DNA of 11,263 nucleotides from Alphaproteobacteria bacterium (GTDB lineage: Bacteria; Pseudomonadota; Alphaproteobacteria; UBA8366), in assembly GCA_029861675.1 (NCBI GenBank), contig JAOTYV010000148.1, positions 1-11,263 on the forward strand. Reading direction: 5' to 3'. Of this stretch, positions 6,834 to 11,263 are shown piece after piece. A model generated the notes under the pieces. It made no database searches, was not told where the DNA came from, and saw only the letters and a program-made list of their open reading frames with translations. Within the stretch, counting starts at the first letter, position 1; every line of letters starts with the position of its first letter. A program made the position numbers and the translations under genes.

Positions 6834-7100
6834 GCGGTCATCCCTGTGCGAAATTATGTTTCGAGCAGTCTGTTTTGCCGCAGAATATATTGGAAACTCC
6901 CTTGATCGGGGGAATATCAGTCGAAGGCGTCAAAGATTTCGGTTTACCGCTAAAGTATTAGTAAGCGGACATTGCCGGACCGGTCGCAAATCGGTCGTTC
7001 GAAACGGCCAACTGGACCAACTAATCCGGTCGATATTTGAACGCCGGACGAAAGCTTAGACGGGCCAGCTTACCGCCTTGCGGCCCGAGAATACGGGCGG
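6834..7100. other. 267-bp intergenic region with short repeats
   Basis: This separates two minus-strand genes and probably holds the control region of the TPR lipoprotein. CGGTCG occurs at 6981-6986, 6992-6997 and 7027-7032; the first two are 11 bp apart (one helical turn). The 8-bp palindrome GACCGGTC lies at 6978-6985. Near the right end two overlapping short stems can form (7073-7083 and 7083-7098), just after the stop of the large gene, but without a U-run. I found no well-spaced sigma70 promoter and no -24/-12 (sigma54) match. No coding sequence is credible here. Confidence 0.4.
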
Positions 7101-10100
7101 CTATCCCGTTGCTGAGGGCGCGTTAGCGTCTTCGGGCTTTTCAGCGGCGGTGTTTTCAGGCGGCATCATTGCGGCAATCTTAGCCTGAACTTTTTCGACC
7201 GTGTAGAGCGCTTCGGAAATCCTTTGCCGGATGATCTCGTTCCAACCCTCATCCAGGTCCTGCGCCGCCGCCATCTCGGTCAACCGGCCGACCACATGAT
7301 TAAATTTGCTCACAGTCGCGGCGCCGTCCTCGATTTCGCGGCCTAAATCCGCGCCGAACACCGCAAGACGATCCGCCGTATCGTCGAGCCCATCGACGCT
7401 GGGTACTCTCATTGCCCCAATATCGTCCAGACTCAGCCCTTTCTCGGCTTTAATATTCTCATCAAGCGACGCCATCAGCCGCTGCAATGCCGTCGCCGCC
7501 GCCAGGAATTCGCCGGAGAACCTCTGTGCTGCTTCTTGAGCGACTTCGACGCCGTGAGGTTGAACGGCGGGCTGGGTTGCCCATGGCTCTACGACCGAAT
7601 CGTCCCGTTCGGTGCGCCGCTCGTTCGTGGCGGCGGCACCTTCATGCCATATCATCGGCCCTTCAACGATCGACGGCGTTATGGGAGGCGTTTCCGCGGA
7701 AGACTGATCCAATGCGGCATCCGGCAATGGGCTGTCTTCGCCGACAGTCGGCACCTGAGCCGGCTGCTCCACCACCAAAGCCGATGGTCCGGTGGTGTCG
7801 GCATCGGGTTCATCCGAAGCAACAACAGACTCTCCGGGTAAGATGGGTTCAACGGGTTCAACAGGTTCTATGGATACCGCAGGAGCGGGTTCCGGCTCAA
7901 CATCAAGAATATCTTCGGCGGCGACCACCCATTCCTCGGAAGACGCCGGCTGATCCGCTAGAGGCAGCGGCGCAACAGGAGCCGGTTCGGAGGCGGAGAC
8001 CGTATCCTCGCCGTCGAGATTGGTTATTTCGGGCGGGGTATCCGGTATCGCCGTTTCGGCCGCAGGCGCCGGTTCATCGCTGAATTTGCCGTCGCCGAGC
8101 AGCTCGTTCAGGAATAAAGGATCAGAGAAGGCGTCGGTCGGCGACGGTGCGCTCTCAACGGCCTCATCCGCGCTTCGCCCATCATCGGCTGCGCCGTCGG
8201 CCGTATGGGGTTCGGGCGTCCCCGCCGAAGGGTCGCCGAGGGCCGCATCGCTTGCCGGCAATGGCGCTGCCGGCGGCTCCGTCGCCCAAAGTGATTCGCG
8301 GGGTGCGTCGTCTCTTCCCGCCGGTTCCCGGGTCGCATTCTCCATAACGGCCTTGGACGCTGTCTGGCGGCGCAGGATCCTCTCAACGAGCGATTCATGC
8401 GTTTCAACGAGCGATTCATGCGTTGTTGCGTCACTTGGCTCCTCGGGTTGCGAGGCCGCTCGGACTACCGGCGGCTCGGCGGATTGATCGGCAGGAACGT
8501 CGGCCGCTTGCATCGTTTGGCCGTCCGTCTCAAGGTCCAGGGGCGCCGCCGCCGTGTCGCCTTCGACACCGGTATTGAACGGATTGAGCAACCCTGCGAC
8601 GCCCTCGTCCGTTACTGCGGCAAGGTTCCGCGTCACGTCGAGAGAAGCGTCGATAGTGCCTTTCGCCGTGTCTTGATCTGCGCCATTTTGGATACCGTCG
8701 GCAGTAGCAGAACGGTCCCCCACCGTCTCTGATTGCGCGTCAACCGGCATGCCGGACGCCGGTTCCAGGGAAGCATTCGGCGGCACCGGATCTGACAGGT
8801 CTTCCGGCAGGGTGAACGTTACCGAATCCGAAGCGCCTCCATAGCCGGCTTCCGCTGTCGGTATATCCCCTTCAACCGATTGCGATGGCATAAATGGGGT
8901 AAGGTCGTGCGGTAGATCCAACCCACTGTTGGATTGCAATTCGTCGAACCGATTTTCATCGCCCGAAACCAACGGCGATTCCGGTGCCGTTTCGACAGGT
9001 TCCGCCGGTGTTATCTCCTGAGTCAGCTCCAAAGTATTGTCGGACCCAGCTTCCGGCAAAACCTCTAAATCGGCGATCCCAGGCTCATTTGAGATCGTTT
9101 CGTCGTGCAGTTCCAACGCTCCCTCGAACGGCATATCGGCGTCCACCGCATCGGTCAGATCAAGAGCTTCATCTGCCGGCGTGCGATGCGAAGTTTCATG
9201 CGTCAGGTCCAGCACTTCGTCTTCTGGAAACCCTTCGGATGCGGCGTCCAAGGTAAGGTCAAGTACGTCTTCGTATGCCGTACCCCTCGACGTATTTTGC
9301 GCCGGGCCTTCGGCACCTTGCGGCGTTTCGGCACCAGCATCGGGAACCATCGCGAGCAGGCTGAAATTTGGCGCATTGTTCCGGCGATGTTCGGATACTG
9401 CGTGAGGCGAACCACCGTTCTCAGGTGATGCGCCTTGATCCAACGCTGCGGCATCCCCCAAATTCGGCTCCCCAGAGCTCCCCTCCTTCGGCAATTCACC
9501 CAGCAGCAATGCCTCCGGCACTCGATCAAGAGCCTCGGATTTTGCATCGGCAAGCAACGCACCAAAGCCGCGGTCATTATCTTGATTGGCGCCGGGCGCC
9601 CCATCGGCCGGGTCCAGCGCCGCCGATGGGGAGGTATCCTCCAGGGGGGCGTCAAGAACTTCCGACAGACGGCGGGCGCTCGCTGATTTCTTTCTTGAAA
9701 TTCTCGCCAAAAGCGCCGCGGCTGTCGCGGTCGATTCCGTGGTCATTCGCGGTTCAGAATTCTTGTCCGCGTGCAATTCGGACGTAATCGGCGGTGCTTG
9801 CGTCGGCTCTGGCGACGCCTCGGTCGTGACAGTTGGCTCCGATTTCTCATGTTCCACCGCCGCCAACCGAAATTGCGCGGAATCTTCGTGGTCCAAAGTG
9901 GTGTTCTCGGCCGAGTCGTCCCGGATGGCGGCCGCGCCAGCCTCGTCCATGACGGTTGGCCCACCGGGATCTGTGTCCCGGATCGGCGGCGTACTCCTCA
10001 ATTCCTTGAGAAACGCGGCAGTCCCTTCTTCTTTTTCCATTTCCGCCGAAGGCTGCTTCGCCGCCCCGTCGTTTTTCGAGCGACGATTGAAAATCTTGCC

Positions 10101-10283
10101 CACGATATAGCCGCACAGCAGAACGAACGTGATGACCACCAGGGCCGGAAGTATGTAGAGTTCGAGAATATAAAAATATTGCTCGACACCATCACTGGCG
10201 AGATTAATTCGCACGGCGCCGGCCGGTAGTGAACTCAAGAATAAGAGCACGGCCGCAACCAAAGAATTAACAAAAGCCCGCAT
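7101..10283 (-). CDS. Large single-pass membrane protein with acidic disordered cytoplasmic region (unknown family)
   Basis: I do not recognise this 1060-residue protein. From the ATG at 10283 it begins with a clear signal peptide (1-23, basic start, hydrophobic core, PAGA cleavage site). A short periplasmic stretch, one membrane span (about 39-62) and the basic stop KIFNRRSK follow, so the bulk should be cytoplasmic. Residues about 70-905 are low-complexity, rich in Ala, Glu, Asp, Pro, Ser and Thr, with an LDLT-type repeat array (about 338-424). The last 150 residues change character: about 911-1041 look like a folded helical domain. A TTG at 10367 would extend the frame by 28 residues. I reject it because the signal peptide starts exactly at 10283 and the best promoter lies between the two. 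The architecture resembles polar hub proteins FimV/HubP, but no LysM domain is visible. It lies between a lipid-linked sugar transferase and a TPR lipoprotein. Confidence 0.85.
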   Translation of the reverse strand: MRAFVNSLVAAVLLFLSSLPAGAVRINLASDGVEQYFYILELYILPALVVITFVLLCGYIVGKIFNRRSKNDGAAKQPSAEMEKEEGTAAFLKELRSTPPIRDTDPGGPTVMDEAGAAAIRDDSAENTTLDHEDSAQFRLAAVEHEKSEPTVTTEASPEPTQAPPITSELHADKNSEPRMTTESTATAAALLARISRKKSASARRLSEVLDAPLEDTSPSAALDPADGAPGANQDNDRGFGALLADAKSEALDRVPEALLLGELPKEGSSGEPNLGDAAALDQGASPENGGSPHAVSEHRRNNAPNFSLLAMVPDAGAETPQGAEGPAQNTSRGTAYEDVLDLTLDAASEGFPEDEVLDLTHETSHRTPADEALDLTDAVDADMPFEGALELHDETISNEPGIADLEVLPEAGSDNTLELTQEITPAEPVETAPESPLVSGDENRFDELQSNSGLDLPHDLTPFMPSQSVEGDIPTAEAGYGGASDSVTFTLPEDLSDPVPPNASLEPASGMPVDAQSETVGDRSATADGIQNGADQDTAKGTIDASLDVTRNLAAVTDEGVAGLLNPFNTGVEGDTAAAPLDLETDGQTMQAADVPADQSAEPPVVRAASQPEEPSDATTHESLVETHESLVERILRRQTASKAVMENATREPAGRDDAPRESLWATEPPAAPLPASDAALGDPSAGTPEPHTADGAADDGRSADEAVESAPSPTDAFSDPLFLNELLGDGKFSDEPAPAAETAIPDTPPEITNLDGEDTVSASEPAPVAPLPLADQPASSEEWVVAAEDILDVEPEPAPAVSIEPVEPVEPILPGESVVASDEPDADTTGPSALVVEQPAQVPTVGEDSPLPDAALDQSSAETPPITPSIVEGPMIWHEGAAATNERRTERDDSVVEPWATQPAVQPHGVEVAQEAAQRFSGEFLAAATALQRLMASLDENIKAEKGLSLDDIGAMRVPSVDGLDDTADRLAVFGADLGREIEDGAATVSKFNHVVGRLTEMAAAQDLDEGWNEIIRQRISEALYTVEKVQAKIAAMMPPENTAAEKPEDANAPSATG
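7161..7553 (-). other. C-terminal helical domain of the large protein
   Basis: After some 830 residues of disordered sequence, residues about 911-1041 regain regular hydrophobic spacing: VEVAQEAAQRFSGEFLAAAT, then LQRLMASLDENI, a loop, DTADRLAVFGADLGREIE, VSKFNHVVGRLTEMA, and a final amphipathic helix WNEIIRQRISEALYTVEKVQ. This predicts four or five helices able to pack as a bundle or coiled coil. I cannot assign a family. It is the most likely interaction or oligomerisation module of the protein. Confidence 0.5.
8383..8424 (-). repeat. Perfect 21-bp tandem duplication inside the large gene
   Basis: Two identical adjacent 21-bp units (8383-8403 and 8404-8424) encode the seven-residue repeat seen in THESLVETHESLVERIL. 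With no substitutions even at third codon positions, this looks like a recent in-frame duplication. It is followed at protein level by the basic stretch RILRRQTASKAV, a rare positive patch in an otherwise acidic region. Confidence 0.9.
9012..9272 (-). repeat. Array of LDLT-type short linear motifs in the large protein
   Basis: Six related cores occur in order: VLDLT, VLDLT, ALDLT, ALELH, DLEVL and TLELT. The intervals between their leucines are 17, 16, 16, 16 and 12 residues. Each is flanked by acidic residues and usually preceded by Glu/Asp (EDVLDLT, EDEVLDLT, DEALDLT). The DNA copies have diverged, so the pattern is kept at protein level. Regular spacing of a hydrophobic-acidic motif in a disordered region suggests repeated docking sites; the partner is unknown. 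Confidence 0.7.
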
Positions 10284-10317
10284 TAATTTTACTGGTCTGT
10301 TACTGTTACGATAATGA

Positions 10318-10346
10318 ATTTTATCAGCAATATTACGCCACTCCAA
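10318..10346 (-). promoter_or_regulatory. Promoter of the large membrane protein
   Basis: On the minus strand TTGGAG (10341-10346) lies 17 bp from TAAAAT (10318-10323, 5 of 6). The -10 is preceded by TGA, giving the extended -10 TGATAAAAT. Initiation near 10311 would leave about 28 nt before the ATG at 10283 and would exclude the upstream TTG at 10367. No strong Shine-Dalgarno is visible in that leader. The promoter sits in the 90-bp gap behind the sugar transferase gene. Confidence 0.5.
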
Positions 10347-10373
10347 GCGGATAACCCGGCGCGACAAATGATG

Positions 10374-11263
10374 TCAGAAATATCCTTTTGTTGCCAGGAT
10401 GGCTAAGCAAAAGACTGACGAAATTCTTAACAACCAATTGATAGAACGTACTAAAAATAGACCACCAACTTTCGGCAAGGATTCGTCTGACTGGCGGTTC
10501 ACCAGGAACTCAGTAATGTAGAATAACACTAGAAGTCGAAACACCATTTCATTTAGAGGAAATCTTAAGAGGTAGTCCGAGCTGAGATTGGGTACCACGA
10601 GCGCGAAAAATACGATCAACAGATCTTGCGGCGTGACACGGAACATGTCGCGCTGGGTGAGCCACATCGCGACAATCAGCACTACCGAAGAGACCGCCAG
10701 AGATACATTGATGCCGAAATCGGTGAACCACAGGTTGGGCCGTAACGGCACCAGAAGGAAGGTGACCAAAACGCTGGACATGTAGACGCCGGCTCTAATC
10801 ATCAACCGCCGTCGGCCAGGCAACAACAATGTGCCGGCAACCAAGGCAGCGATCGAAGCCACGGACACGACGACGATATCGTGCTGTACGAACTGAACCA
10901 CCGACGCTCCGACAACCAGAAAGATGGCAACCGATACGCCCAGGAAATATGTCGTGCCGAGGGGCAGCCACCGCCCCCCAAGAATCCGGAGGCGATGTGG
11001 GCGGGCGGCAATGGCTCCGCTTCGTTGCACGCGCCATCCGCGCCGCTCCGCGAGGGTGATCAATCCCACGACGACGACGCAAAATACGACAAATAGACTG
11101 AGGATCAAAATATCCGACTGATATCGAACGTAAAACGTGGTGCAGATGAGGAATGCATGCATCACGTAGATCAGCGAAACCGCCTCATAGTGCTTGAAGC
11201 CCAGAGCCAGCAATTTGTGGTGAATATGGCCGCGATCGGGCTCAAACGGCGAACGGCCGCCGA
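10374..11263 (-). CDS. MraY/WecA-family polyprenyl-phosphate sugar-1-phosphate transferase, C-terminal part, with extra polytopic tail
   Basis: The frame is open from the right edge to a TGA at 10374, so 295 C-terminal residues are visible and the catalytic N-terminal part is outside. The first residues read SPFEPDRGHIHHKLLALGF (4-22), the conserved HIHH loop of the WecA/MraY superfamily. These enzymes transfer a sugar phosphate from a UDP-sugar to undecaprenyl phosphate in the inner membrane and so start O-antigen, capsule or exopolysaccharide repeat synthesis. After HIHH two hydrophobic segments complete the expected fold. A basic loop (ERRGWRVQRS...) follows, then about 190 more residues with roughly seven further hydrophobic segments, ending LATKGYF. 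That tail is much longer than in E. coli WecA. The large acidic protein starts 90 bp downstream. Confidence 0.88.
   Translation of the reverse strand, partial: GGRSPFEPDRGHIHHKLLALGFKHYEAVSLIYVMHAFLICTTFYVRYQSDILILSLFVVFCVVVVGLITLAERRGWRVQRSGAIAARPHRLRILGGRWLPLGTTYFLGVSVAIFLVVGASVVQFVQHDIVVVSVASIAALVAGTLLLPGRRRLMIRAGVYMSSVLVTFLLVPLRPNLWFTDFGINVSLAVSSVVLIVAMWLTQRDMFRVTPQDLLIVFFALVVPNLSSDYLLRFPLNEMVFRLLVLFYITEFLVNRQSDESLPKVGGLFLVRSINWLLRISSVFCLAILATKGYF

Noticed and set aside
7073..7098. Intrinsic terminator after the large gene
   Set aside because: The two short stems overlap so that only one can form, and no U-run follows on the transcribed strand.
7487..8083. Long plus-strand open frames opposite the large acidic gene (also 8020-8487 and 9586-10110)
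   Set aside because: Their composition (Arg/Pro-rich or Ser-rich) is what antisense of a GC-rich, low-complexity gene gives. They lack domains and ribosome-binding sites.
10284..10367. 28-residue N-terminal extension of the large protein from a TTG
   Set aside because: It would put a charged stretch before a well-formed signal peptide, lacks a ribosome-binding site, and starts upstream of the best promoter.
1..11263. CRISPR array, insertion sequence or toxin-antitoxin pair
   Set aside because: I found no regularly spaced repeats of CRISPR type, no transposase motifs and no terminal inverted repeats. The only exact repeats are the short in-frame ones in popZ and the large gene.

Overview
The window looks like the chromosome of an alphaproteobacterium, most likely Rhodospirillales-like. 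It is moderately GC-rich and carries the block pcm - tolC-type outer-membrane factor - popZ (DUF2497) - valS, an order I know from alphaproteobacterial genomes. A PopZ homologue is itself almost an alphaproteobacterial signature. Taxonomy and families here come from reading the sequence and from memory of families, not from a search.

Layout. Positions 1-3589 hold four genes on the minus strand, transcribed right to left: pcm (2936-3589), the TolC-like secretion channel (1309-2766), popZ (662-1243) and the 5' part of valS (1-609, running off the left edge). A well-spaced promoter (3671-3699) lies upstream of pcm, and a small inverted repeat sits in its leader. A 10-bp stem-loop lies between tolC and popZ. 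Back to back with the pcm promoter is a second promoter (3726-3754) for a tRNA-Cys(GCA) gene at 3776-3849 on the plus strand. A small VanZ-family membrane protein (3964-4317) follows.

The right half is a minus-strand block of envelope genes, read from the right edge inward. First is the C-terminal part of a MraY/WecA-type polyprenyl-phosphate sugar-1-phosphate transferase with a long extra polytopic tail (10374-11263, 5' end outside the window). Next is a very large single-pass protein of about 1060 residues with an acidic, disordered cytoplasmic part (7101-10283), which has its own plausible promoter. Last is an 813-residue TPR lipoprotein resembling PrsT-type proteins of exopolysaccharide clusters (4392-6833). 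It converges with the VanZ gene.

How the genes may work together. The left block mixes housekeeping (valyl-tRNA synthetase), cell-pole organisation (PopZ) and type I secretion or efflux (TolC). The right block suggests envelope polysaccharide assembly: a lipid-linked sugar initiator, a TPR scaffold lipoprotein predicted to stay in the inner membrane, and a VanZ protein. VanZ proteins often occur near PEP-CTERM/EPS loci, but no exosortase or PEP-CTERM protein is visible here. The least familiar object is the 1060-residue protein. Its layout (signal peptide, one membrane span, huge acidic low-complexity cytoplasmic part with a short-repeat array, and a compact helical C-terminus) recalls the polar hub proteins FimV/HubP, without a visible LysM domain. 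I do not recognise its family.
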